From Gremmenia infestans (lineage: Eukaryota; Ascomycota; Leotiomycetes; Helotiales; Hamatocanthoscyphaceae), in contig JAFEVB010000029.1 in assembly GCA_032629725.1 (NCBI GenBank), positions 744,001 to 808,000 of the forward strand: a DNA stretch of 64,000 bases. The letters run 5' to 3'. Below, one piece after another: positions 32,959 to 43,545 of this stretch (the stretch's first letter is position 1; every line of letters begins with the position of its first letter). Under the pieces are notes generated by a model. That model saw only the letters and a program-made list of their open reading frames with translations. It was not told the DNA's origin and made no database searches. The position numbers and the translations under genes are program-made.

Positions 32959-34088
32959 CCTGAAGAGACGGGATTACTCGTAGGGGTATTATTTGCCTCT
33001 CAGATGAAGAACGAAGAGAGTGAGTGATACGTCGGGAGGAACGACCAATACCTTTGTCGTCGTCATATGCAGAACGCATCCGAAAACACGATCTACTTGT
33101 AGTACATCTTTGGTTGCGGGACGAAATTGGAAATGTCAGAAATGGACACCTCTACAAAGCAGGACGTGGCAAAGCTTAGTACTTGATTATTGATGGCTTA
33201 CAACTCCTTACAAAAGGAAAATGAGGGCTAAAACTCTCCACTTCTGACTAGTGAAACCCACATATAATGGTGGTGTTGGGACAAATCCGGCTGTTTCTCG
33301 GCGTATGGGCCGGCTCCCGTGGCATGTAATGTACTCGGATCTGGAGGCTCTGCTCTTTCCAGTACAGTAGGTTATTTCCGGTACTGTACAGTACAGTATA
33401 TACCATATCTTATCTTATCTGTATTTGGGTTTCTAGTCTACAGTATGAGTACTGACCCAAAAACATACATATTTTATATATATCTAGGAACCACTGAGCA
33501 ACAGACGATTTGCGTCCAGGTGATGGGGTCGCTGCGGATGTGTCCCCTTTACATTGCAAATCGCAAAAAGAAAAAAAGAAGAAAAGAAGAAAGAAAGAAA
33601 AAAAAACAGCCTAGGAATACCCTCGAACATGTTCAACGATAAGATTCTCGTAGAAATCTAGACCAATACACCATTACACTTGGATGTATGTTGCAACCCT
33701 TTTATCTAACTTTATATACCCCTCTACAGTACCGTATGATCGGCCCGGCGATATATGTGAATATACAATCTATGTCAGCTCAATATTGAATCCCATCTTG
33801 TAGGCACGTGGGTATGCGGTATCTACCTCAGGGGTTGACCAAGGCACAGGGATTTTTTGGACTCTTCAAAAGCATATTGAGACGTATTTCATTTTTGGTA
33901 TGCACATTTCGTACGGAGTAATGTCCCCAACAATGCCAAAGACGCAAAGACGCAGAGACGCAAACTCCCAATACACTATGCAGACATGTCCTTGACAGAA
34001 GTTACTATTTATTATATTGATGGTATCAAAACGCTGACATAGATTCATTGATAAACAGAAATGCAAAATGCAAAAACAGACAACAGAA
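32959..34088. other. Intergenic: promoter of MFS gene, with GTAC palindromes and a purine tract
   Basis: It holds a GTACTGTACAGTACAGTA block (around 33361-33398, partly palindromic), a long A/G tract (about 33566-33607) and three tandem AAAGACGC-like units (about 33938-33963). No coding sequence is supported. Confidence 0.45.
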
Positions 34089-35319
34089 CTAAAAGTTAGA
34101 GCCGCTGACCATCCCTGGCATCTTGTCCATGAACAGGTTCTTGCCCTTGACCATGTTGACCATGAAACTGGGCAGCTTCATGCCTCCCATATGTCCAGTC
34201 CCCGCCTTTCTCCCCACCGGAACCGCAAGCATATCTACAGTACCACAGCATCAGCTCGGCCTTCAATTTGTGACATAGACATAGCATAGGGTCCGCAACT
34301 CACCTTTCTCTTCCTTCTTATACTTCACCGCCGGTGCACCCTTCAAAACAGCCACAATATTCTTCGCCACATGCACAGATTGCTTCTCGGTGTTCGTGTA
34401 CTGCGGCCGCTGTGTATCTGCCACATCGCCCACAGCCCAGACGTCAGTCGTCTTCTTTACCCGCAGAAACTCGTCGACCTTGACAAACCCCGCTGTGTTG
34501 ACGAGGCTGTGGGGCAGATAGGAGGAGTTCGGCACGAGGCCGAGCGCGGGGAGGTAGAGATCGGTGGTGATTTTCTCGCCGCCAGACAGCGTGAGTTCTG
34601 TGCGGCCATCCGGCATCTTTGCATCGCCTATTACTTTGGTCGATGTCTTGATGGTGACTTTTAGGTCTTGGAGTTGCTTGGTCGCTGTTTTGGTGACGCT
34701 GGCGGGGGTTCCTTCGAGGATGTGCGGGCCGCTTGCGATCTGGGGTGCTTTGGTCAGTTCTACGTTCATATGGGAGGAGGGCACATACTAGTGTAACGTT
34801 TTTCTGCCCTTTATACTCGAATGCGATTTCTCCGGCAAGTTCAACGCCGGTTGAACCGGCGCCGGCAATGTGGATATCTTTCGCTTGCTTGACTTTCTGC
34901 TGGAAGACATGGATTGCATCTTTCGTCGCTTCTGTCGACCCGCGGCCTTTAAGAGGCACATCTCCTCTCGTGCTCGATCCAGTGGCCAGGATGAGGATAT
35001 CATAGTCTAGCACTTTCTGACCTGTAGGACCGGCAACAGTGACTTTCTTGGTCTCCGCATCTAAGTTTTCGGCTGAGCCAAGGACGAACTCAAATGAGCC
35101 TGCGGGGTACTGCTTGAATCCGGGGGCTATGGATTGGAAGATCTTGTCATCTGGAATTTGGCCGGGTACGAGAGCTCTTGGACCTGCGATATTCCAGTAA
35201 TGGTGAGTATTAGGGGACACAAGGATGATCTTGACTGGGGTGGTCTTGGCTTGCTTGAGAATCCTATGTGCTGTGCTGATACCTCCATAGGAACCTCCAA
35301 GGATGACAACGGTCTTCAT
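34089..35319 (-). CDS. AMID/FSP1-like FAD-dependent NAD(P)H oxidoreductase
   Basis: Three exons (35319-34789, 34739-34304 and 34234-34089) give 370 residues. It is a flavoprotein of the pyridine nucleotide-disulphide oxidoreductase fold. The N-terminal FAD-binding motif is VVILGGSYGG (residues 4-13). An ILATGSS segment follows, then the second Rossmann motif IAGAGSTGVELAGE for NAD(P)H, then the VWAVGDVA motif that closes the FAD site. The size and order match the apoptosis-inducing-factor-like AMID/FSP1 group, several of which reduce quinones. There is no clear mitochondrial presequence, so it is probably cytosolic or loosely membrane-bound. The C-terminus is basic. I start at MKTVVILGG. An in-frame ATG nine codons upstream is less likely because the FAD motif normally begins at the N-terminus. 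Confidence 0.9.
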
Positions 35320-35982
35320 CGTAGATGGTGAAATAATTGGCGGCACGGAATAGTGGGTGCACGTGTTTCAAGTGGAAGGTCTGAGAGGGTGAGGAGGGCG
35401 AAGAATATGATGGGAAATATAATTCATAGCAAGTTGGGAAGACGAGAGGATATAAAGCATACAGGAAGGGATTCGGAATGAACCCCGATACGTAAAATTA
35501 CAAATCCAGGCCAGATTTCATAAAAGCATTACTCTCGCATTTCTAATCTCGAGGCAAGGCTGAGTTTTGTAGCCTGAAAATACGACTTGGTCCACGATCG
35601 ACAGGCGAGGTGCATCACAAAGCAACTTGCGAAGGAGGACTTTTCACTGCGTGTAAGTATACCCCTTGTACTTTGTAATTGAGATTGGTGGATATTCTCC
35701 ATGGTGTTGCCGCAGTGTTTCAACCACTCACAGGCCTAAGCGCAGTGCCAATAACCGCAGATCTGACCAATGATATTGCAGACCGCACCGCAGAGCTCAG
35801 AAATACATGAGGTTTCAACGCCATCGGAGCTTTCGGAATCCGGTTCAGATAATTGGACTGATAGGGACTTCAAATCCAAAGATCAGAAATAAAAGCGCTG
35901 TGAAACGTTTATGTTTGGTAACAAAGGCAAGTGCAAAGGTTTCCTTGAAGCAATTGTCCTATTCAACACAAGCCTCAGCGCC
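35320..35982. other. Intergenic between FAD oxidoreductase and quinone oxidoreductase
   Basis: Both neighbouring genes are on the minus strand, so this is the promoter of the FAD enzyme and the 3' UTR of the quinone oxidoreductase. I found no gene here. Confidence 0.4.
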
Positions 35983-36960
35983 TTACACCAAAATAACGAT
36001 TTTACCTCCAGCCTCGTTGTTCTCCATACATTTGTGAGCTTCCACGATTTCATCAATCTTGAATGTCTTCCCAATCTGAACATGCAGCTTCTCGGCGGCA
36101 ATCTGCTGGCATAGCTCCTCTAGAGGCGTCGCCATGAAGTCTCCTGCATCACCAGCATATGTTGCAAAGTAGACCGACTTGGGAATCGCTCGCATGGGAT
36201 GGAAGTTGGCCAACGTCCACGAGTTCCCTACTATCCCAGCCATGCACACAATGCCGTTCTCTCCAGCACATTGCAGCGAGTCCTCGAGCGTGGTTGTGCC
36301 AACTAGCTCGAAAATCTTGTCGAACTTTTCTCCTTTCTTGACCTCTTCGGCAATATGTCCATCGTCAATGAACACCTCATCAGCACCATTCGCCACCAAC
36401 ATGTCCTTCCTATCAGCTCGCCTCGTCGTAGAGGCAACAAAAGCACCATGGTTTTTGGCAATAGCTGCAGCAGCGAGCCCGACAGAACTGGTACCTCCAC
36501 GAACTAAAAGGCGGTCTCCTTTCTTCAGCTGTAACGAACTGAAAAGAGCTCCCCAGGCTGTTTGTAGCATTTCCGGAATGGCTCCCAATGTTTCCCAATC
36601 GAGTTTCGTTTTGATGACTTGAACTTGAGTGGCTGGTACACAGGTATATTCGGCATAGGAGCCGTCAAATGCTATGCCCATGCCACCCAGCGAAGTCGCT
36701 ACGATATCACCTTTGTTGAACTCCCCACCAGGTGCATCCTCAACAATGCCGGTCCCTTCGATGCCAAGAATGCGAGGGAAAGTGGCATGGTTCATGGAAT
36801 TTCCAGATCGAGTAAAGAATTCTGAGCGGTTCAGACCGAATGCCTTGATGCGGATGAGGACTTGGCCTGGTTGCGGTACTGGAACTGGTCGACTTTCTAG
36901 CTTCAGAACCTCTGCGGTCCCCGGTTCGTACATGACTACTACTTTCATAGTCTTCAACAT
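35983..36960 (-). CDS. Zeta-crystallin-like NADPH:quinone oxidoreductase (MDR superfamily)
   Basis: A single exon encodes 325 residues. It is a medium-chain dehydrogenase/reductase without the structural zinc cysteines, so it belongs with quinone oxidoreductases and zeta-crystallin-like proteins. The GroES-like N-terminal part has GLNRSEFFTRSG and GIEGTGIVEDAP. The coenzyme domain has LLVRGGTSSVGLAAAAIAK, where GGTSSVG stands for the usual NADPH-binding loop, followed by TTRRADRKDML with arginines suited to NADP. The C-terminus has the common AHKCMENNEAGGKIVI ending. It would reduce quinones or alpha,beta-unsaturated ketones with NADPH in the cytosol. The start could be at MLKTMKVV or four codons later at MKVV. 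It lies between the FAD oxidoreductase and the Zn2Cys6 regulator. Confidence 0.92.
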   Translation of the reverse strand: MLKTMKVVVMYEPGTAEVLKLESRPVPVPQPGQVLIRIKAFGLNRSEFFTRSGNSMNHATFPRILGIEGTGIVEDAPGGEFNKGDIVATSLGGMGIAFDGSYAEYTCVPATQVQVIKTKLDWETLGAIPEMLQTAWGALFSSLQLKKGDRLLVRGGTSSVGLAAAAIAKNHGAFVASTTRRADRKDMLVANGADEVFIDDGHIAEEVKKGEKFDKIFELVGTTTLEDSLQCAGENGIVCMAGIVGNSWTLANFHPMRAIPKSVYFATYAGDAGDFMATPLEELCQQIAAEKLHVQIGKTFKIDEIVEAHKCMENNEAGGKIVILV

Positions 36961-37459
36961 TTTGCGAAATAATGGAGATTAAGATTTGCAATAATCGTCG
37001 CACGGGTCGAAAGAACGCCCTCAGGCGTTGATTTATATGACACAGAAACGACGAAGCCCGAATTTCCAATGAAACTATTAACTCTTTGAACAATTTCAAA
37101 GCAATTTGTAAGGCTTGGAGTTTAGGCTTCCAAAGAGCCAATGACCTCCCCTGGAATTGTCGGTGAGGATCTCCAAGTGGCACGATTCCGCCAATTCCGC
37201 TCTGTATACAGGGGTATTGTTGTACAATTTGCGCTTTGCCATTTGAGATCCAGGATATGACAAAGGCAAGGCCTGGCACCTCTTAGTTGAACAACTCCCT
37301 AAATACGATATGTATGCCGGAAAATCTTTGCATACTAAAGAGGAATGTTCCGCGCTGCTAGAGCTCATGATAGTCCTGCACAAGCACATAGTGTGGAAAC
37401 TTGCGGTTTAGGTGATAATTGTATCACTTGGTTTGGAAATCGCTCAAACGAGGCGCAAC
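36961..37459. other. Intergenic between quinone oxidoreductase and Zn2Cys6 gene
   Basis: This 499-base stretch holds the promoter of the quinone oxidoreductase and the 3' end of the regulator gene. Nothing else was recognised. Confidence 0.4.
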
Positions 37460-39446
37460 TCAGATAAGTAGCAGACTCGAACCAGACAACTGAATGTTGG
37501 TCTCCCATTCCCATCCGGTTTCTCTCATACGCCAAATTTCTTCTAGGATGGGCAAAAATTTCGCACGGTGTTCCAAAGACGGATCCAGCAGTGGGGGAGA
37601 AGAGAAGACGTGTCTGAACAACGCCTCATCTTCACTTCTTGCAGCGCTGCCAATGATGTACAATGGACATACTAAAGCGTGCGCTAGGTCTGCAGGAATA
37701 TGTCTTCGAATGAGCGTAACAGCCTCAGAGACCATTGACTTGAGAGTTTCCGAACTCGACTGGTAACCAAAAATGACCAGATGCAGGTATATGGTTGCCG
37801 AGAGAGCAAATAGATGGGTAGTGAACTGGGGTGGGGTGATAAAGGCATTGCATGCACTCGCAAATTCAGGATCGGAGACGCTCAGGAACGATAGACTGCT
37901 GCTTGCAAGTCCAATTTGGAGTTCCCTGCTGATGTCTTCGGATGTACTCTCAAACTCTTCGCAAACACTTTGGCCCTGTCGAATGGCTTCTGTTTTGAAC
38001 TCCTGAAGTCCGGAAATTCGCCCGATTTGAAGCATTACCCAGTTCTTGCATCCCATTACGTTCTCCAATCTAATCCCAGAGCTGGAAGAAATCTCTTCAG
38101 GGATAAAGTGGATGACGCGAGGCAGTTTCCCTGTTGTGATAGTAGATACGATGTCTAGCCACGCGAGCACAGCTGACAAAAATCTAAATATCACCACGTC
38201 TTCTGATCTTGGCTTTTCGTGTCCATCTTTCCCATTGTCCGAAGGTGAATGGAGGGCTTTTCTACGAAGAACGGGAAGTCAGCTTCATGTGTTCCTTGAA
38301 CTTCTTAGAGGCCTCCTCAGCAACATCTCAGGAGCCGCGAGACATTCTTGGAGCATGTGCTCTAATCGGATGAATGCAAACGTGATAAGCATGCTAAAAT
38401 AGGAAATACATGGAATCCTCATTGTTCTTACAAACCAAGCATGGCCATTTGAGACTTATATGGGCCGCTGAATAGAGTAGTGGCTGCACGAAGATGGAAC
38501 CGCCAAGCATCGCCATGTCCAGCAAAAAGCTTTGATCATGTTAACATTTATATCAAGAAATGCTAAAGGGATTACTTACTTCGAAGAAGATAAGTTGGAC
38601 TGACGAAGCCATCGTGCCCAAACCGGTTTTAGGGCACATTGTTATGTCTGTGATGAATTTGCCAATATTCTCCATGGCTAATTGAAGTTCCTTCAAGCAG
38701 ATTGCAAGGTGCTCTTGCTGCTCACTAACACCATATGGACAACGATTCTCAGCTAAAGATATCGCACTCCTATGGTAGGCACTAAGCGCAAGCGAGGCAT
38801 GATACAGTGGCTTTGTTTTTAACAGAAGAGACAGCAGCCAACCTCTCCCTCCTTCCTGAACTCCCGGTTTATAGAGAGGATATTGTAGGCAGAAAACGTT
38901 GTCCAAAAAATGCATCAATAAGATGGACTCATTGCTTGAAACTGCAAGCACTGGCGAGGGATGATGCGGGGTGCTCTGAGCCTCAGATAATGTATTCTAT
39001 CTTGAATCAATATTTATAGTTATTGTAAAATGTCTTCGTCTTACAATTGAGGGAGGCCCTGGATCAGCCGGAGAATTACTATGTCCAGTGGGAGGATCGG
39101 ATTCGAGGATCGAGTCAGGACTAGACGAAGAGGAACCATGTAAGGATTTAGGCGCTATATTGACGACCTGTGATCCGGACTTCTTGCCATAGCGGTTTTG
39201 AAGTTGGTTTATAGAAGCTCCGAGACGACCTTTTCGTCTTGAGGTGTGCTTGACAACCTGTTTGATACTGTGCGCCATGGCTTTCTCTTTCTCCCCATTG
39301 TCCATCCAGTCGGGTTTTGATCCATAGCCATAGCATGTGATGGTCAGAGCCTCACAAGTCGAGCAGAAGGGATGCTTTTCGTCGCATTTCTTTTTTCTTA
39401 GGCGGCACGTCCAGCAGCCTGCTTTGCTTCGAAGTGGGCCGGACAT
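37460..39446 (-). CDS. Zn2Cys6 (Zn(II)2Cys6) transcription factor
   Basis: My model has four exons (39446-39045, 38996-38580, 38529-38432 and 38261-37460), giving 572 residues. The binuclear zinc cluster is at residues 11-38, with Cys at 11, 14, 21, 28, 31 and 38 (spacing 2-6-6-2-6), followed by a basic linker (KHTSRRKGRLG). The rest resembles the Fungal_trans_2 regulatory region (LLLKTKPLYHASLALSAYHR, then FRFLSAVLAWLDIVSTITTG). It should bind paired CGG triplets in the nucleus. Intron 3 (170 bases) is the least sure part: it contains an open stretch of about 38 codons that could be an extra exon. The branch CTGAC and acceptor CGTAG support the model. The position next to oxidoreductases and an exporter suggests, but does not show, a pathway-specific role. 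Confidence 0.85.
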
Positions 39447-40033
39447 GGCGACCGATGGCTGACAATTAGTGTAAGAAATAGAATGACTTGGAAATATATC
39501 CTGTCAGCGATTTGTTAATAGATGCTCTCAAGATGGTGGCAGATATGATGAGGGAGATGGAGATTAAGGTCAGGTTAAGCTAACCACCGAAGTCAAGCCG
39601 ACTTGGATTTGTAAACATAGGTACATACCTAGCACAAACTCAAAATCTGTATAAAGCACAGCTTGACGTATTCCTCCCAACTATTCGGGTACTCACTACT
39701 CGGAGTACTCTACACAAATCTCGAAGGAAGTCTCTCCCAGTATGTAATGAAACCCCGTGTCACGTGACATCATACAAATACCAAATCCTGGAAGGCATAG
39801 CACAGCGCCTGTCGTCATAGAACCCCCGAGCTCCGTTGGCGAACCCCGGATTATGCTATGCTCCTTCCATGAAGTCGGAGTGCCAAACAGAAAAGTACTC
39901 TCTCACGTCCGTATAGCATCTTCTTTCGCTTTCGCTTTCGCTTTTCCGCTTTTCATGTCGCCTTCCAAGTTCCAAGTTTCCACTCCCTGAATAACGCGTG
40001 AAATTATTCCCCAACACCTAGGAAATCAATACA
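39447..40033. promoter_or_regulatory. Divergent promoter between Zn2Cys6 and DUF1349 genes
   Basis: The genes start 587 bases apart in opposite directions. A ten-base perfect palindrome GTCACGTGAC lies at 39759-39768, with the same CACGTG core as in the citrate synthase promoter. A CTTTCG repeat occurs near 39931-39955. No TATA box is clear. Confidence 0.5.
39759..39768. promoter_or_regulatory. GTCACGTGAC palindrome, possible bHLH site
   Basis: A ten-base perfect palindrome around CACGTG sits 266 bases before the DUF1349 start and 313 bases before the Zn2Cys6 start. It is a candidate site for Cbf1-like or SREBP-like factors. Function is inferred. Confidence 0.4.
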
Positions 40034-40687
40034 ATGGAAACGGACCAAATGGACCTCCAGACAGCCAATCTCATCCCAGAGAATTCCTCTCCAGGGCCAG
40101 ATAGCAAGGGCACTTTCAATCTCCTTGCTGTCGCTCCTACCGACGTCTGGCGTAAACCTCCCAACATCGACAATTTCAACGCGCCCATCATCTACCACTC
40201 GATCCCCATCTCCTCGTTCAAATCCGCCCACGTGACGGCAAAAGGCGAATGGATGACGCTCTATGACCAAGGCGGCCTCTTCCTCGTGCTGCCGCCGAAG
40301 AAAGGAAGTGAGCAGAAGCGGTGGATCAAGTCTGGCGTCGAGTTTTACCAGGGCAAGCCGATGATGAGCGTCGTGGCTGCCGACGAGTGGGCTGATTGGA
40401 GCTTGTTGTCGCTGGCTACGAGGGGGGAGGAGAGGAATGGGAGCGTGACGGTGGAGTTTGAGAGGGAGCAGGAAGAGGATGGGAGTTGGGGAAGTGTGTT
40501 GAGGGTTTTGCTTGTGGGCAGGTTTGGGGTCAAGACGCCGATAAGGGAGATCACTTGGGCCTTTTGGGATGTGGATGAGAGTGAGGAGTTATGGATTGGA
40601 ATGTATGCTGCTAAGCCCATTAGTGATGCGAGGGACACTTTGGCTGTCCAGTTTGAGGATTTCGTCGTCGACGTGAGGACGGATTGA
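40034..40687 (+). CDS. DUF1349-domain protein (concanavalin-like beta fold)
   Basis: A single exon encodes 217 residues. The sequence pattern (WRKPPNIDNFNAPIIYHSIP, then WMTLYDQGGLFLVLP, WIKSGVEFYQGKPMMSVVAA and ADWSLLSL) matches DUF1349 proteins, a small beta-sandwich family related to concanavalin-like lectins. Yeast Ree1, linked to enolase regulation, is, as I recall, a member. No signal peptide or membrane segment is present, so it is probably cytosolic. The enzymatic role, if any, is unknown. The start at METDQMDL follows the leader directly and gives the usual family length. Confidence 0.85.
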   Translation: METDQMDLQTANLIPENSSPGPDSKGTFNLLAVAPTDVWRKPPNIDNFNAPIIYHSIPISSFKSAHVTAKGEWMTLYDQGGLFLVLPPKKGSEQKRWIKSGVEFYQGKPMMSVVAADEWADWSLLSLATRGEERNGSVTVEFEREQEEDGSWGSVLRVLLVGRFGVKTPIREITWAFWDVDESEELWIGMYAAKPISDARDTLAVQFEDFVVDVRTD

Positions 40688-41251
40688 AGATTGGCATTGA
40701 TATGACTTTATGAGAGACGAGCATATGACATATTTGGACCGGATGAAATATCTGGACTGAATGGAATGAATGTGATATCACTGCTGAGACATCCATTTAA
40801 CTTCTCAATAGCCTACTTACATGTAGTGAGAAGCATATCAAAGTCTCAAGAACCTTCGGGTTTCGGATTAGATTTCCTATTCGAGCCAGGCTCAGCCCGC
40901 CTCAATCGGATTGTCAGATCTCTCAGCCTCCATACTACTGCTCCCCAAACTCAAATACCAACTCAAAACACTAAATAAATGTGCCTCAAACAATTTCAAA
41001 TAATAGCAGGCTGTGTTCAGGTAACAGTGTCTTCAATCGATATATAATTCTTCATTTGTCTCTTCTCAATCATCCTTTCATCCATTCCTACATTCACATC
41101 TCATTCCATCAATTCGCCACCTCACTCTAAACACATCTTACTCAGCCCAAAACTCAAACACGTCACCACGTCACGTCCAATTTCATAGACTTACTCTCTT
41201 CTCTTTTCCTATAATCTAGAGGCATTTCCGTCCCGCCTCATCAAAGAAAAA
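40688..41251. other. Intergenic between DUF1349 and small PPxY gene
   Basis: The last 200 bases are C/T/A-rich with TCATTCC-like text, as in fungal 5' leaders. No other feature was recognised. Confidence 0.4.
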
Positions 41252-41617
41252 ATGGTTCTCTTCCTCCTCGTCGGCGCCGCAGCAGTCGCAGGTGAACGCG
41301 CCTACTCGCGCCACAAGAAAACCAAAAAAGCCAAGAAGCTCGCTACAATAGGTAGTTCCCAACAAGCACAGCAACAGCAGCAGCAATCTCAGCCTACTGC
41401 TACTGGGCCTGTTCTCACCACATCTCGCTCAGCTGAAGTGGTAGAAGAGGAGGATTTATATGAGGATTTGCCACCGTATCAGAAGGATCAGGGACAGGTG
41501 CACTTGGGAGGAGAGGTGGAGCTGGGAGTACAGCCGCCGGTGTATGAGAGGACGGCGTCGAGTTATACGATACCAATTCCGGAGCGGTCGCCGTTGAGGG
41601 AGAAGGTGGCGATGTGA
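41252..41617 (+). CDS. Small single-helix protein with two PPxY motifs, unknown function
   Basis: This 121-residue open frame has protein-like features. The N-terminal 14 residues are hydrophobic (MVLFLLVGAAAVAG), followed by a very basic segment (RHKKTKKAKK), a Gln-rich run and an acidic region (EEEDLYEDLPPY). Two proline-tyrosine motifs, LPPYQ and PPVYE, fit the PPxY pattern bound by WW domains of Rsp5/NEDD4-type ubiquitin ligases. The layout suggests a short membrane-anchored adaptor with a cytosolic tail, like fungal Rsp5 adaptors. That is an inference, and no homologue is recognised. An upstream 5' leader and a downstream intergenic region both fit a real gene. Confidence 0.65.
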   Translation: MVLFLLVGAAAVAGERAYSRHKKTKKAKKLATIGSSQQAQQQQQQSQPTATGPVLTTSRSAEVVEEEDLYEDLPPYQKDQGQVHLGGEVELGVQPPVYERTASSYTIPIPERSPLREKVAM

Positions 41618-41892
41618 GGGGCTTGGGGATAGTGGGAAGGATGGAGGTGTTTGGTGTTTTGGGGCTTGGGGCTTGGGGAGCTTTTTTTTAGAGTAAATAG
41701 ACAGCCAGAGCGCGGTCATGAACCATCTATTATCTTATCTTAAAATTCACCATGAGTACCTGGAATTGCATGATATATGTTGTTTTCTGTCACAGTGTCG
41801 CTTTTGAAGATCCAGATCTCTTCGGGAACCTAGCCCCTGGAACGGAAAAGGATATTGCGGTGTATATACCTTCTCGCAGTAATTTGACGAAC

Positions 41893-41950
41893 CTTTAGAA
41901 GCATGTCCTTAAAAGCATGTCTTTAAAAGCATGTGTTTAGAAGCATGTGA
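41893..41950 (+). repeat. Four tandem copies of a ~14-bp unit, AAGCATGT core
   Basis: The unit TTTAGAAGCATGTCC is followed by three similar copies (TTAAAAGCATGTCT, TTAAAAGCATGTGT, TTAGAAGCATGTGA). Core GCATGT is constant in all four, while flanking bases differ by one or two. It lies about 280 bases after the PPxY gene. Confidence 0.75.
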
Positions 41951-43509
41951 CTTCGCTGCTTTGAACTGTCTGGAACTTTTGTACTACTTCGTACCTCCGT
42001 ACAACTTCCAGGACACCAGATCCCCAGAACGCGGCCCGACCCTACGACCCTCAGATCAAGAAACACCTGCTACGAGTGCCGAGCCTCTTTCATTGCATAA
42101 CGGTCCATGGGACTTTAAAAGTACTGATGGGCATACCGCTCTTATGTTGGGATCTGATCTGCAGATGACTGCGTTGCTTGGCTGCAACAGCATAAAATGA
42201 TAAGGTTCCTAGGTATTGGCACATTGTCATCATCGTGTATGCGCGGAGCCAGGATAGGAGACAAGTAAAACGTAGCCAAACAGCTTGGTATTGGCATAGC
42301 TCTTGGCCAAACCAGAATTGAGTCCAATATAGCTTGACCTTGACATTGTGAGATCTTTCCCGAGACCGAGTAACAAGCCAAGCCAAGTGCCCAGCCTCGT
42401 GCTGCAAGGCTAGGTATTTTGTGGCTGGCTTACGTTGAGCAAGTCAAGACTTCATTGCCCTAAGCAAGGACTATACTTCTACATCAGTCATGCGAATAAA
42501 ACATTTTCTGATGAGAATGGCTGTCAATGTTCTGCTGTTCTGCAGATGCTGTCATGAAAAGTGAAGTTGGCTGAAATAGGAAGTAGGACTGAGCACAGAA
42601 GGGTTCAAGTGCTTATCTCGAACCCCGGAGTGCGCGAAAAATGCGCAGATTGGATTATTCTGGGGTAATTATTCTGGAGAATAAAGGATGAGAACGGGAG
42701 CCTATGAAAGTGCCCACGATACGCACGCCTTGTGTCTAGTGGACGCCCAACAAATGGGCGAGGCTGCATATGCATTCAGCCTGACTCGACCGTACGCGTA
42801 CCCAGCTAAGTTGAATTTGGTGGATGAGACTGACTGAAATTGGACCTGGACCTGGACTTCTGTCACAATCCGGAAGGAAGCTCTGCTCTTCAGGCTGGGT
42901 GACAGCTACTTCAGTCAGAAGAAGATAAAGGGGGCTTCGGTGCTCGCACTCGACTCGATTCGCACTCTTGGCAACCTACTCTCTCATCAGATGTTGTGGA
43001 CACTGCGCTTCACAACAACCTCATCCCTTTGCCAAGTCACCGAAGCAAAACGTCATCGTCGTGGACAGGACACGATCATCGGTACTCATCTTGAGGGTCC
43101 GACACTCTGCATATGGAATACCTACCCTGCCCTGCGTACTCGAGGAATAGCGATAAAGTAGAGGGCGACGGCGACGCAATAATACATAAAGAAGTGGAGA
43201 GGTTCCAAGCCTAGGTACATACCTACATAACCTTAGGTGAACTACGAAAGTAAGTACTCCGAGGACCGTCGAGAGGAAAACTGGTCTCCGCTAGAAACCC
43301 GCTTTTCCGCCGGTTCCGTCAGTCACCACCGTAGAGCGAGCGACCAAGCCCCAAGCCCCCAAGCCCCCAAGCAAGCATCAAAAAATATCAATCCAAGCCA
43401 AGCCCGCCCGTCACACCAAGAAATCTTTTCAAACCCTTTCCAATAATTTTTGAAAGCGGCGTACCACCATTACTCGCGCTTCTCTCCAAATCCCTCATCT
43501 CGCCATCTC

Positions 43510-43545
43510 GACCTGACCTGACCTGACCAGACCAGACCTGACCTG
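43510..43545 (+). repeat. CCTGA/CCAGA pentamer repeat
   Basis: About seven five-base units of CCTGA or CCAGA lie in tandem in the leader/promoter of the PFK-2 gene. Confidence 0.6.

Noticed and set aside
42590..42660. GGGTTCAAG...TCGAACCCC text resembling a tRNA T-arm
   Set aside because: The stem bases do not pair as a T-arm and no matching acceptor or D-arm is found on either strand.
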